Positions 1 through 6,451 of a stretch of DNA of 6,451 nucleotides are shown here, piece by piece; the first letter of the stretch is position 1; each line of letters starts with the position of its first letter. Below the pieces are notes generated by a model, which searched no databases, was not told the origin of the DNA, and was given only the letters and a program-made list of their open reading frames with translations. Source of the DNA: Porticoccaceae bacterium (GTDB taxonomy: Bacteria; Pseudomonadota; Gammaproteobacteria; Pseudomonadales; Porticoccaceae); contig DNBN01000116.1 in assembly GCA_003491845.1 (NCBI GenBank), positions 1 through 6,451 of the forward strand, given 5' to 3'. The position numbers and the translations under genes are program-made.

Positions 1-1040
1 GATGCAGAGGGTTCAGTGAGAATGCGCTCTAAATCCCCAACGGTTAATGCATTGAGATTGACCCTAATAGGAAGTCGTCCCTGAAGTTCTGGAATCAAAT
101 CCGAGGGTTTTGCTAAATGAAAGGCACCAGATGCAATAAACAAAATATGATCGGTTTTGATCATGCCAAATTTGGTTGATACAGTGCAGCCTTCAATTAA
201 TGGCAGCAGGTCTCGTTGCACCCCTTCCCGAGACACGTCGGCGCCGCCGCTCTCACCGCGGCGACAGACCTTATCAATTTCGTCCAAGAAAACAATTCCA
301 TTTTGCTCCGCAGCGTCAACTGCCGTTGTTTTAATATCATCCTCATTGATCAGTTTAGCTGCTTCTTCTTCTTTAATATGTTTCAGGGCTTCAACAACGG
401 TAACTTTGCGGTTAGTAGTCTTATCTTTGCCCATATTACTGAACATATTTTGCAGCTGAGATGTCATCTCTTCCATGCCAGGAGGTGCCATGATTTCTAC
501 ACCGGCAGGGGTCTGGCTCATGGCAATTTCGATTTCTTTGTCATTGAGGGAGCCCTCGCGAAGTTTTTTACGAAACACCTGCCGGGTGCTAGAACTTTTT
601 TCTTCTAGACCATCGGCAACTCTTGCCGGTGGGAGTAGAGCGTCTAGTACGCGTTCTTCAGCTGCATCCATGGCACGTTGATCTACCTTAATCATTTCTG
701 TTTCACGGCACTGTTTTACCGACGTTTCTACTAAATCGCGAATAATCGATTCGACATCTTTGCCCACATAGCCCACTTCGGTAAATTTTGTGGCTTCAAC
801 TTTGACAAATGGCGCGTTGGCTAATTTGGCTAGTCGGCGCGCAATTTCTGTTTTTCCTACGCCAGTTGGCCCGATCATGAGAATATTTTTTGGTGTTACT
901 TCGTTACGCATCTCATCGCCTAATTGAGATCTACGCCAGCGGTTACGCAAGGCAATGGCCACCGCACGTTTAGCGTCATCTTGACCAATAATATGGCGGT
1001 TGAGTTCGTGGACAATTTCACGAGGAGTCATTTGAGACAT
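1..1040 (-). CDS. hslU: HslU, ATPase/unfoldase subunit of the HslVU protease (C-terminus beyond window)
   Basis: This gene encodes the AAA+ ATPase ring of the cytosolic HslVU (ClpYQ) protease, which unfolds proteins and threads them into the HslV chamber. The first 346 codons are present and the frame is open to the window edge; E. coli HslU is 443 residues, so roughly the last quarter is missing. Visible in order are the N-terminal start [10 protein letters not shown], Walker A GPTGVGKT (57-64), the pore-loop motif GYVG (90-93), the inserted I domain (about 110-240, containing [14 protein letters not shown]), Walker B IVFLDEID (249-256), the sensor-1 region [10 protein letters not shown] (298-307) and the arginine-finger segment ELQGRLPI with R322. 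The sensor-2 arginine and the C-terminal tail that docks into HslV lie outside. The ATG at 1040 follows the hslV stop by two bases, with an AAGGT Shine-Dalgarno inside the end of hslV. This indicates translation coupled to hslV in one operon. A second ATG three codons in is less likely, because E. coli HslU also starts MSEM. Confidence 0.97.
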   Translation of the reverse strand, partial: MSQMTPREIVHELNRHIIGQDDAKRAVAIALRNRWRRSQLGDEMRNEVTPKNILMIGPTGVGKTEIARRLAKLANAPFVKVEATKFTEVGYVGKDVESIIRDLVETSVKQCRETEMIKVDQRAMDAAEERVLDALLPPARVADGLEEKSSSTRQVFRKKLREGSLNDKEIEIAMSQTPAGVEIMAPPGMEEMTSQLQNMFSNMGKDKTTNRKVTVVEALKHIKEEEAAKLINEDDIKTTAVDAAEQNGIVFLDEIDKVCRRGESGGADVSREGVQRDLLPLIEGCTVSTKFGMIKTDHILFIASGAFHLAKPSDLIPELQGRLPIRVNLNALTVGDLERILTEPSA

Positions 1041-1042
1041 AG

Positions 1043-1588
1043 TTATACCTTTGCGTCTAATTCTTCTATGGTTCGGTTATGATTGGTGTAGATGCAAATA
1101 TCGCCAGCGATTTTTAAGCCTTCTTCAACAATGGTGCGGGCATCTAATTCTGTATTATCAAGCAGTGCTCTGGCAGCCGATTGGGCAAATGGGCCGCCAG
1201 ACCCTATGGCAATGAGATCATCTTCTGGCTGAATAACATCGCCATTGCCAGTAATGATTAACGACGCTTCACTGTCTGCTACCGCTAGCAATGCCTCGAG
1301 TTTTCTCAATATTCGGTCAGTACGCCAATCTTTCGCTAGCTCCACTGCAGCCCTGGTAAGGTTGCCATGATGTTGGTCAAGCTTGGCTTCAAAACGCTCA
1401 AAAAGTGTAAACGCATCAGCTGTGCCACCAGCAAACCCTGCTATTACCTGCTCGTTGTATAGTCTACGCACTTTTCGTGCGTTTCCCTTCATAATGGTAT
1501 TGCCCAGACTTACCTGTCCATCGCCGCCAATAACGACCTTGCCGTTACGCCGGACCGAAAGGATGGTTGTTCCACGATATTGTTCCAA
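1043..1588 (-). CDS. hslV: HslV, proteasome-like peptidase subunit of the HslVU protease
   Basis: This gene encodes the 181-residue threonine peptidase that forms the double-hexamer core of the HslVU protease, related to proteasome beta subunits. After a six-residue leader MEQYRG comes [10 protein letters not shown], matching the mature N-terminus of E. coli HslV (TTIVSVRRNG). The predicted nucleophile is therefore Thr7, exposed by removal of the leader. Other catalytic residues line up: Asp23 (GGDG), Lys39 (NARKVRR) and Ser130 (GSGGP), equivalent to D17, K33 and S124 of the mature enzyme. The segment [15 protein letters not shown] (50-64) and the end [13 protein letters not shown] are typical. 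The start is a TTG at 1586-1588: an AGGAG Shine-Dalgarno sits seven bases upstream, and only this start gives the leader before the Thr. The gene is followed two bases later by hslU. A sigma-32-like promoter lies just upstream, so heat-shock control is expected. Identity is essentially certain; cleavage of the leader is inferred. Confidence 0.98.
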   Translation of the reverse strand: MEQYRGTTILSVRRNGKVVIGGDGQVSLGNTIMKGNARKVRRLYNEQVIAGFAGGTADAFTLFERFEAKLDQHHGNLTRAAVELAKDWRTDRILRKLEALLAVADSEASLIITGNGDVIQPEDDLIAIGSGGPFAQSAARALLDNTELDARTIVEEGLKIAGDICIYTNHNRTIEELDAKV

Positions 1589-1595
1589 AGCGATA

Positions 1596-1600
1596 CTCCT
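1596..1600 (-). promoter_or_regulatory. Shine-Dalgarno AGGAG that fixes the TTG start of hslV
   Basis: AGGAG is read on the minus strand, with seven bases before the TTG at 1588-1586. This is near-ideal spacing and supports the non-ATG start. No in-frame ATG, GTG or TTG with comparable support was seen nearby upstream. Confidence 0.75.
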
Positions 1601-1617
1601 TTTCTGTTTGTGTTAGT

Positions 1618-1645
1618 AGATGGGGTCTATCCGTTAAATATCAAC
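1618..1645 (-). promoter_or_regulatory. Putative sigma-32 (heat-shock) promoter of hslVU
   Basis: On the minus strand, GTTGATA (1645-1639) resembles the sigma-32 -35 element CTTGAAA (5 of 7 match). After a 13-base spacer comes CCCCATCT (1625-1618), a full match to the -10 element CCCCATnT. Transcription would begin near 1611, giving a 5' leader of about 23 bases before the hslV TTG. Family knowledge supports this, since hslVU belongs to the RpoH regulon in E. coli. The assignment is by pattern only. Confidence 0.65.
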
Positions 1646-1798
1646 GTACCGGTTTGAAAAACTTACTATTTCTAAATACTCATATTGCTTAAGTCTGCCT
1701 TTTAGCTGGAAGGTACATACATACAAAGGTCCTTGCCATAACTATGGAATGATCAGTTGCATCGATATACCTGCGCGACGCTAGATACTAGCTTTATT
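1646..1798. other. Intergenic stretch between the DUF2459 gene and the hslVU promoter; no gene or clear terminator
   Basis: No ORF with a credible start and no RNA gene was recognised here. Downstream of the DUF2459 stop on the minus strand I found no hairpin followed by a T-run. Two tiny inverted repeats occur: GCTAG-ATA-CTAGC at 1780-1792 and CCATA-AC-TATGG at 1736-1747. Both are too short, or their loops too tight, to call terminators. Read-through from the upstream unit into hslVU therefore cannot be excluded. Confidence 0.4.
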
Positions 1799-2356
1799 TT
1801 ATTCAGTTACCATCTTGCCATTATGCGCGATGACAGATTTTTCAACATAATTAGGCGAAAAAGACCGTGATGGTTTCATGCTTAAACCCGCTGTTGCTAG
1901 TGCCTTGGCAGTCCAATGGTTGCAAGTATTGAAAATAGAATATGTACCATGAGCGGCGAAAAACATTTCACCAGTTGGTTTAGCCCTAATCATTGCAATC
2001 TGATTAGCAGCATCAGTTTTGAAGTGCGCGCAGATAAATCCCAAAATTGCATTCCAGTGCATAGTATCTAAGGAGATTTTATAGAATGCTGTATTTTTAG
2101 GTATATCCTCAGGAATGGTATTGATACCCAGCATTCCTATAACTGCGGCTGTGGGTAAAAAAAGTGCTTTTGCCCCCATCCAATTGGTCTGTTCAGGGTT
2201 ACCATAGTATTGGTAGTCCCCCCAGCCTATTTGCAACCAAGTAGTATCTAAAAAATAGGGTTTTAGCGAGGGCACAAGATCCTTTATTTGCTGCGTCGGG
2301 AATACAAGATGAGTATGTAAACCGTTGTTAGTAAAATAAAAGTACGGCACCGTCAT
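1799..2356 (-). CDS. DUF2459 (TIGR02117-like) protein without the usual N-terminal membrane segment
   Basis: The product is a 185-residue protein of unknown function. It carries the hallmarks of DUF2459, sometimes labelled urease-region protein: NGLHT (11-15) near the start, IGWGDYQYY (43-51), GTYSIFNTC (137-145) and NTCNHWTAKALATAGL (143-158). The conserved His14 and Cys145 suggest a His/Cys hydrolase-like site, but this is inference; no activity is established to my knowledge. Family members usually have an N-terminal signal or transmembrane segment before the NGxHT motif. Here that motif is only ten residues from the ATG. The frame upstream stays open to a stop at 2404-2402 but has no other ATG, GTG or TTG and no hydrophobic stretch, so the ATG at 2356 is the only normal start. 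A GGAG sits four bases before it, which is a tight spacing. The gene lies 32 bases after the serine hydrolase gene on the same strand, suggesting co-transcription. No urease genes are present. Confidence 0.87.
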   Translation of the reverse strand: MTVPYFYFTNNGLHTHLVFPTQQIKDLVPSLKPYFLDTTWLQIGWGDYQYYGNPEQTNWMGAKALFLPTAAVIGMLGINTIPEDIPKNTAFYKISLDTMHWNAILGFICAHFKTDAANQIAMIRAKPTGEMFFAAHGTYSIFNTCNHWTAKALATAGLSMKPSRSFSPNYVEKSVIAHNGKMVTE

Positions 2357-2388
2357 AATACTCCGCGTTATCTGATCAATTAGGTGGA

Positions 2389-3579
2389 CTAGTTTTCTTG
2401 ATCAATAATTTGACGAACCGAGTCAATAAATTCAAACCGCTGCTTATTCAACTCTGGTTCGGTGGCATTGGGCCAATTACCATTAAAGGCAATCACCAGC
2501 TGTCGTTTCGGATCGATAAAGATCGTTTGCCCAAAAATGCCTCGCGCGGTAAAGCTGCCGTCCGCAAACGTCCACCATTGGTACCCATAACCATTTGAAC
2601 CAGTAACACCTATTTGATCACGGGTGGCTGCTGCAAACCAACCCTCAGGTAGAATAGACGTACCATTTATTTTGCCATCTTCTAGTACAAACAGGCCGTA
2701 ACGCGCAAAATCACGCAAACTTGCCTGTATACAGCAACCGGACATCTCTATGCCATCTGGACTCAATAGCCAACTTGCTTGGCTTTCCATTCCAAATGGC
2801 TTCCAGATCTTTTCAGTTAAGTAGTGTGATAGGGTCTGTCCAGTTGCCTCACTGACTAAAACGCCAATCAGGTTAGTTTCGCCTGTAGAATATTGCCACT
2901 GTTCTCCGGCAGGGTAGTCTCTAGGTAGTTTCCGCATATAACTAACTATACCGGATAGACCATCATTGCCAGCATGAGTACTAAATTTAGCAACATCAGA
3001 CTGCGGATCATCATAGTCTTCATTCCACTGCACACCTGATGTCATTGTCAGTAGCTGTGCAATGGTGACATTATCGTAGGCCGACCCTTTCATACCCTCA
3101 ATATAATCTGAAATACTATCATTTAAACTCTTGATATAGCCTTCTTTGATAGCAATACCGACCAGGCTAGAGGTAAACGACTTGGCAACAGAAAAGCTAG
3201 TCCAACGCTTTTCTGGAGAATGCTCAAGGGCATAATTTTCATAGCGAACTTTACCGTTATGCAAAATAAGCGCACCAGCCAGATGCTGCTCGATGAAAAA
3301 ATCATCCATCTCAGTATCAAAGTCTAACGGCTCGCCATGTGGTAACTCTCTCACCAATGTGCTTGGTTCGATCAAGTGTGACTTCACCAGCCAAGGGACT
3401 TTATCCATCATTTTAAAAATAACTTCGCGTTGACCTTGCTCCCAAAACAATAGGTCGGTATTTTGTGGCGGGTCAGCAATAAGCGCACGCCAATCCGGGC
3501 CAATCGCGGTCCATCCGATTCCAGTCATCATTGCCAGCGTAATACTTGTAATACCGATCCATTTGAACGCTAATTTCAT
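2389..3579 (-). CDS. Exported SxxK serine hydrolase, beta-lactamase class C / COG1680 superfamily
   Basis: The product is a 396-residue protein of the penicillin-binding-protein/class C beta-lactamase fold. A hydrophobic segment after a Lys-containing N-terminus (about 5-26) is a signal peptide or membrane anchor, placing the domain in the periplasm. The catalytic SxxK is SVAK (130-133) in the context WTSFSVAKSFTSSLVG. The second motif is YST (230-232) in QWQYSTGETNLIG, in place of the YxN of true beta-lactamases. The C-terminal KTG-like position appears as RGIFGQ (346-351), as in esterase or amidase-type members such as NylB-like hydrolases. The segments LLTMTSGVQW (176-185) and CCIQASLRDFARYG (282-295) are typical of COG1680. 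The substrate is unknown: an ester or amide hydrolase is at least as likely as antibiotic resistance, and the name beta-lactamase should not imply resistance. The ATG at 3579 follows AAAGGA, nine bases upstream. The gene is first in a likely two-gene unit with the DUF2459 gene and is divergent from the M16 peptidase gene. Confidence 0.92.
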   Translation of the reverse strand: MKLAFKWIGITSITLAMMTGIGWTAIGPDWRALIADPPQNTDLLFWEQGQREVIFKMMDKVPWLVKSHLIEPSTLVRELPHGEPLDFDTEMDDFFIEQHLAGALILHNGKVRYENYALEHSPEKRWTSFSVAKSFTSSLVGIAIKEGYIKSLNDSISDYIEGMKGSAYDNVTIAQLLTMTSGVQWNEDYDDPQSDVAKFSTHAGNDGLSGIVSYMRKLPRDYPAGEQWQYSTGETNLIGVLVSEATGQTLSHYLTEKIWKPFGMESQASWLLSPDGIEMSGCCIQASLRDFARYGLFVLEDGKINGTSILPEGWFAAATRDQIGVTGSNGYGYQWWTFADGSFTARGIFGQTIFIDPKRQLVIAFNGNWPNATEPELNKQRFEFIDSVRQIIDQEN

Positions 3580-3599
3580 TTGAGTGGGTCCTTTCTTGG

Positions 3600-3610
3600 T
3601 TATCCGATAA
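3600..3610. repeat. Inverted repeat TTATC-C-GATAA, possible operator half-sites
   Basis: This is a perfect 5-base inverted repeat around a single central base, located 21 bases upstream of the serine hydrolase ATG and within its likely 5' leader or promoter. Three more TTATC words follow at 3621-3625, 3632-3636 and 3639-3643; the first copies are spaced 21 and 11 bases, close to two and one helical turns. It could be an operator or coincidence. Confidence 0.3.
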
Positions 3611-3650
3611 AATTAATACCTTATCAGTTCGTTATCCCTTATCCATGCGT

Positions 3651-3679
3651 TTGTATCGATAAAGTACATGGTTTATTCT
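3651..3679 (+). promoter_or_regulatory. Weak sigma-70-like promoter candidate for the M16 peptidase gene
   Basis: TTGTAT (3651-3656) and TATTCT (3674-3679) are separated by 17 bases, the ideal spacing. The -35 matches consensus at only three of six positions and the -10 at four of six. The start of transcription would fall near 3686, giving a leader of about 33 bases to the ATG at 3719. It is a candidate only. Confidence 0.3.
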
Positions 3680-3718
3680 TCGAAGCATACTTAATTACAA
3701 ATGGATGTAAATATTTTC

Positions 3719-6451
3719 ATGTATAAAAAGATACTGTTAGCTTCAGGTATAGTTGCTTTGTTTTGTCTCAGTGGCTGTGAGGCAACTACCACGTCTAAAA
3801 ACGCTACCCTCGCAGAATTAGAGGTCTCGTCCATAACATTGCCAGCGGGTATTAAAAAGCTTGCTAGTGTGACTAAAACAGACGGTGAAATAGTTATCCC
3901 ATTTAACAAATATGCTCTAGATAATGGTTTGACGATTGTGTTGCACCCAGATAACTCAGATCCTTTGGTCCACGTAGATATTACTTACCATGTTGGTTCT
4001 GGCCGTGAAGACCCTGGTAAGTCAGGCTTTGCACACTTCTTTGAACATATGATGTTTCAAGGGTCCGAAAATGTCGCAGATGAACAACACTTTGGTTTGA
4101 TTACCGAATCTGGTGGCACGCTTAATGGCTCCACCAACCGCGATCGTACTAATTATTATGAAACGGTCCCGTCTAACCAGTTAGAACGTATGCTTTGGTT
4201 AGAGGCTGACCGCATGGGTTTTTTCCTTGACGCGGTAACAGAAGAAAAATTTGAAAATCAGCGCGAAACCGTCAAAAATGAGCGTGGTCAAAATTATGAT
4301 AATCGTCCCTATGGCTTACTAAGAGAAAGAGTTGGCGAAGCCTTCTACCCGGAGGGTCATCCGTATTCTTGGTCCACAATAGGCTATATAGAAGACCTTA
4401 ATCGTGCTGATTTAAATGATCTAAAAAAATTCTTCTTGCGCTGGTATGGCCCCAATAATGCGACCTTAACTATTGGAGGAGATATGGACGAAGCGCAAGC
4501 ATTGGTCTGGGTCAAAAAATATTTTGGCGGTATTCCACGAGGACCTGAGGTTACAAAACCTAAATACACTCAAGTGTCCTTAGATCAAGATCGTTATATT
4601 TCTATGGAAGATAATGTCGGCTTACCTTTGATTTACATGGCGTTTCCCACAGTACACGCAAATCACCCCGATGAAGCACCTCTTGATGTACTTATGTCAA
4701 TTTTAGGTAGCGGTAAAACATCGTTATTGTACAAAAATATGGTGAAAAACGGCAAAGCGGTTCAAGCAAGTGCAGGCCATTCATGCAGTGAACTAAGTTG
4801 TCAGTTTACGCTGTTGGCATTGCCTACGCCGAGCAGTAACCTAACTGAGCTAGATATTATTATTCGCGCCTCACTGAAAGAATTTGAAAGCCGAGGTGGC
4901 GCGACTGACGATGACATCGAACGCGTCAAGGCTAGTATCGTATCAGGAATGGTTTACGGATTGGAAAGTGTGGCCGGAAAAGTCAGTCAGCTTGCTGCCT
5001 ATGAAACTTACCGCTCAAACCCCAATGGTATAAGCGATGATATTGCTCGATATGAAAATGTCACTAAAGATGATGTGATGCGTGTTTATAAAACCTATAT
5101 CAAGAATAAACATTCCGTTGTTATGAGTATTGTGCAAGAAGGGCAGGCAGATACCATTGCTCGAGCCGATACATGGCAGCGCTATGAGCGCAGCATTCCG
5201 GCAAAAATCGGTGAGGACAGCGTAGCATTGCGCCCAGGCACGTCAGATTTTGATCGTAAAATCGTTCCCTCACCTGGGATAAATCCGAGCATTAAAGTCC
5301 CCGATATATACCGGGTTAAAATGGAAAATGGTATCAACGTATTGGGCGCAGTTAACGACGAAGTTCCTACCACGACTATTCAGCTTCGTATACCTGCCGG
5401 TCAAACGCGAGAGAGCATAGATAAACTTGGATTGGCCTCTTTAACCGCCGGTATGCTTGGTGAAAACAGCTTAACATCTTCGGCTGAAGAGCTATCAAAT
5501 GAGCTGCAAAAATTAGGATCAAGTGTTTATTTTAGTGCCGCAGACAAGTTTACAACACTCAGCATTAGAACCTTATCTAAAAATATAAAGCCAACTCTAG
5601 CTATTGCTTTGGAACGGCTAACATCGCCCAAGTTTGATTTAGCTGATTTTCATCGGTTGCAGAAACAGCAAATAGAGGGCTTAAAGAATGCTAAGAAAAA
5701 TGCCAGCCCAATGGCTACAGAAATATTCAGTAAATTAGTGTTCGGTTTTAATAATAGTTTTGCTTACTCCAATAATGGCAGCATTGCTAGCGTTGAGAAA
5801 CTAACCCTTGATGATGTAGAAACTTTTTACAAAAACAATTATGGGCCTGCCAATGCTGAAGTGATTGTTGTTAGCAATATCACGAGCAAAGAGATCACTA
5901 AACATTTACAAGTGCTTAATAATTGGCAAGGTCAATCAAGCCCAATACCGGTTGTAAAAATATTTCCAGCATTAGCAGTCAATACGCTGTATTTTATTGA
6001 TAAACCAGGGGCTGCGCAGTCAGAGATACGCATAGGTAAACGGGCTATGAATTATGATGCCACAGGAGAATACTTTAGAGCTGACTTAATGAACTACAAC
6101 TTAGGCGGTGCCTTCAATAGTCGTATTAACCTCAATTTACGAGAAGACAAGGGTTATACCTATGGTGCCCGTTCATTTTTCAGTGGCAATGACTTCAGAG
6201 GTATTTATAGAGCTCAAGCGGGTGTTCGTGCAGATACAACGGCAGATTCGATACAACAATTTAGGGATGAAATTAGCGCGTTTCAAAAAACTGGATTGAC
6301 AGACAAAGAACTCGATTTTATGAAAAGTGCGATTGGCCAGCGTGATGCCAGAGCCTACGAAACACCAAATCAAAAGCTAGGGTTTTTGTCAGAAATTATG
6401 ACTTATGATCTTGATAAGACATTTGTAAATGAGCAAAACGCTATCCTAGAA
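3719..6451 (+). CDS. M16 (insulinase/pitrilysin-type) zinc peptidase, predicted lipoprotein, two tandem repeats (C-terminus beyond window)
   Basis: This gene encodes a metallopeptidase that degrades peptides within an enclosed chamber, probably in the periplasm. The 911 codons present are open to the edge; related proteins are often about 920-960 residues, so probably little is missing. The start MYKKILLASGIVALFCLSGC is a lipoprotein signal with lipobox LSGC and Cys20; Glu at +2 fits outer-membrane sorting. The first M16 domain (about 60-220) has the inverted zinc motif HFFEH (106-110) and the downstream zinc-ligand Glu188 (VKNERGQN). An M16 C-type domain follows (about 225-410). The second half (about 530-875) repeats the fold without an HxxEH, as expected for the inactive half, and carries the conserved Arg/Tyr pair R808 and Y815 in LREDKGYTYG. 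An in-frame ATG at 3701 would add MDVNIF; the 3719 start is preferred because it gives a classic lipoprotein leader, although neither start has a strong Shine-Dalgarno. The gene is divergent from the serine hydrolase unit. The specific physiological substrate is unknown. Confidence 0.95.
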   Translation, partial: MYKKILLASGIVALFCLSGCEATTTSKNATLAELEVSSITLPAGIKKLASVTKTDGEIVIPFNKYALDNGLTIVLHPDNSDPLVHVDITYHVGSGREDPGKSGFAHFFEHMMFQGSENVADEQHFGLITESGGTLNGSTNRDRTNYYETVPSNQLERMLWLEADRMGFFLDAVTEEKFENQRETVKNERGQNYDNRPYGLLRERVGEAFYPEGHPYSWSTIGYIEDLNRADLNDLKKFFLRWYGPNNATLTIGGDMDEAQALVWVKKYFGGIPRGPEVTKPKYTQVSLDQDRYISMEDNVGLPLIYMAFPTVHANHPDEAPLDVLMSILGSGKTSLLYKNMVKNGKAVQASAGHSCSELSCQFTLLALPTPSSNLTELDIIIRASLKEFESRGGATDDDIERVKASIVSGMVYGLESVAGKVSQLAAYETYRSNPNGISDDIARYENVTKDDVMRVYKTYIKNKHSVVMSIVQEGQADTIARADTWQRYERSIPAKIGEDSVALRPGTSDFDRKIVPSPGINPSIKVPDIYRVKMENGINVLGAVNDEVPTTTIQLRIPAGQTRESIDKLGLASLTAGMLGENSLTSSAEELSNELQKLGSSVYFSAADKFTTLSIRTLSKNIKPTLAIALERLTSPKFDLADFHRLQKQQIEGLKNAKKNASPMATEIFSKLVFGFNNSFAYSNNGSIASVEKLTLDDVETFYKNNYGPANAEVIVVSNITSKEITKHLQVLNNWQGQSSPIPVVKIFPALAVNTLYFIDKPGAAQSEIRIGKRAMNYDATGEYFRADLMNYNLGGAFNSRINLNLREDKGYTYGARSFFSGNDFRGIYRAQAGVRADTTADSIQQFRDEISAFQKTGLTDKELDFMKSAIGQRDARAYETPNQKLGFLSEIMTYDLDKTFVNEQNAILE

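Larger units (their letters stand above)
3580..3718. promoter_or_regulatory. Divergent intergenic region with repeated TTATC/GATAA words
   Basis: This 139-base region must hold the promoters of both the minus-strand serine hydrolase gene and the plus-strand M16 peptidase gene. It contains four TTATC words on the plus strand (starting at 3600, 3621, 3632 and 3639) and an inverted GATAA at 3606. The palindrome TATCGATA lies at 3654-3661. Repeated short words in a divergent region suggest a regulator binding site, but this is inferred from pattern only and AT-rich DNA produces such words by chance. No convincing promoter for the minus-strand gene could be picked out. Confidence 0.4.

Noticed and set aside
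157..681. Three overlapping plus-strand open frames
   Set aside because: They lie antisense to hslU, whose minus-strand frame is continuous and strongly conserved; their translations are low-complexity and resemble no family.
1383..1616. Plus-strand open frame across the hslV start
   Set aside because: It is antisense to hslV and shows no recognisable protein features.
1736..1747. CCATA-AC-TATGG inverted repeat
   Set aside because: A two-base loop is too tight for a stable hairpin, no T-run follows, and nothing else supports a function.
1780..1792. GCTAG-ATA-CTAGC hairpin followed by a T-rich run on the plus strand
   Set aside because: The stem is only five base pairs and the T-rich side faces the plus strand, where no gene ends; it cannot terminate the minus-strand unit.
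3691..3909. Minus-strand open frame overlapping the start of the M16 gene
   Set aside because: It is a shadow of the M16 signal-peptide and N-terminal coding region with no family resemblance.
6108..6373. Short frames on both strands within the end of the M16 gene
   Set aside because: Both lie inside the clearly conserved second M16 C-terminal domain and look like chance open frames.
1..6451. Mobile element, CRISPR, defence or phage signatures
   Set aside because: No transposase, integrase, spaced direct repeats, terminal repeats or tRNA-associated attachment sites were seen; the gene content is ordinary chromosomal.

Overview
The window looks like an ordinary stretch of chromosome from a moderate-GC, Gram-negative gammaproteobacterium, possibly a marine Cellvibrionales- or Alteromonadales-like organism. 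The grounds are HslU and HslV sequences very close to the enterobacterial ones, a lipobox-bearing M16 peptidase, and a DUF2459 protein. The exact lineage cannot be fixed from this sequence. No mobile element, CRISPR array, tRNA or rRNA was seen.

Layout. Positions 1-1588 (minus strand) hold hslV followed by hslU, the peptidase and the ATPase of the HslVU (ClpYQ) protease. The hslU gene runs off the left edge, with 346 codons present. HslV begins at a TTG codon behind a strong Shine-Dalgarno. Upstream of it lies a good sigma-32 (heat-shock) promoter match at 1618-1645. Positions 1799-3579 (minus strand) hold a probable two-gene unit: an upstream exported or membrane-anchored SxxK serine hydrolase of the beta-lactamase class C/COG1680 superfamily, then, 32 bases later, a DUF2459 protein that unusually lacks the N-terminal membrane segment of its family. 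A 139-base divergent intergenic region (3580-3718) rich in TTATC/GATAA words separates this unit from a plus-strand gene. That gene (3719 to the right edge, 911 codons, incomplete) encodes a two-repeat M16 (insulinase/pitrilysin-type) zinc peptidase predicted to be a lipoprotein.

How the genes relate. HslV and HslU form one cytosolic heat-shock protease: the HslU hexamer unfolds substrate and the HslV dodecamer cleaves it. The M16 peptidase and the serine hydrolase are both predicted to act in the cell envelope. They are divergently transcribed and could share control elements, but no functional link is shown. I did not find a previously undescribed system. The points most worth a second look are the leaderless DUF2459 protein coupled to a serine hydrolase, the TTATC array in the divergent promoter region, and the TTG start with a short HslV propeptide under a heat-shock promoter.
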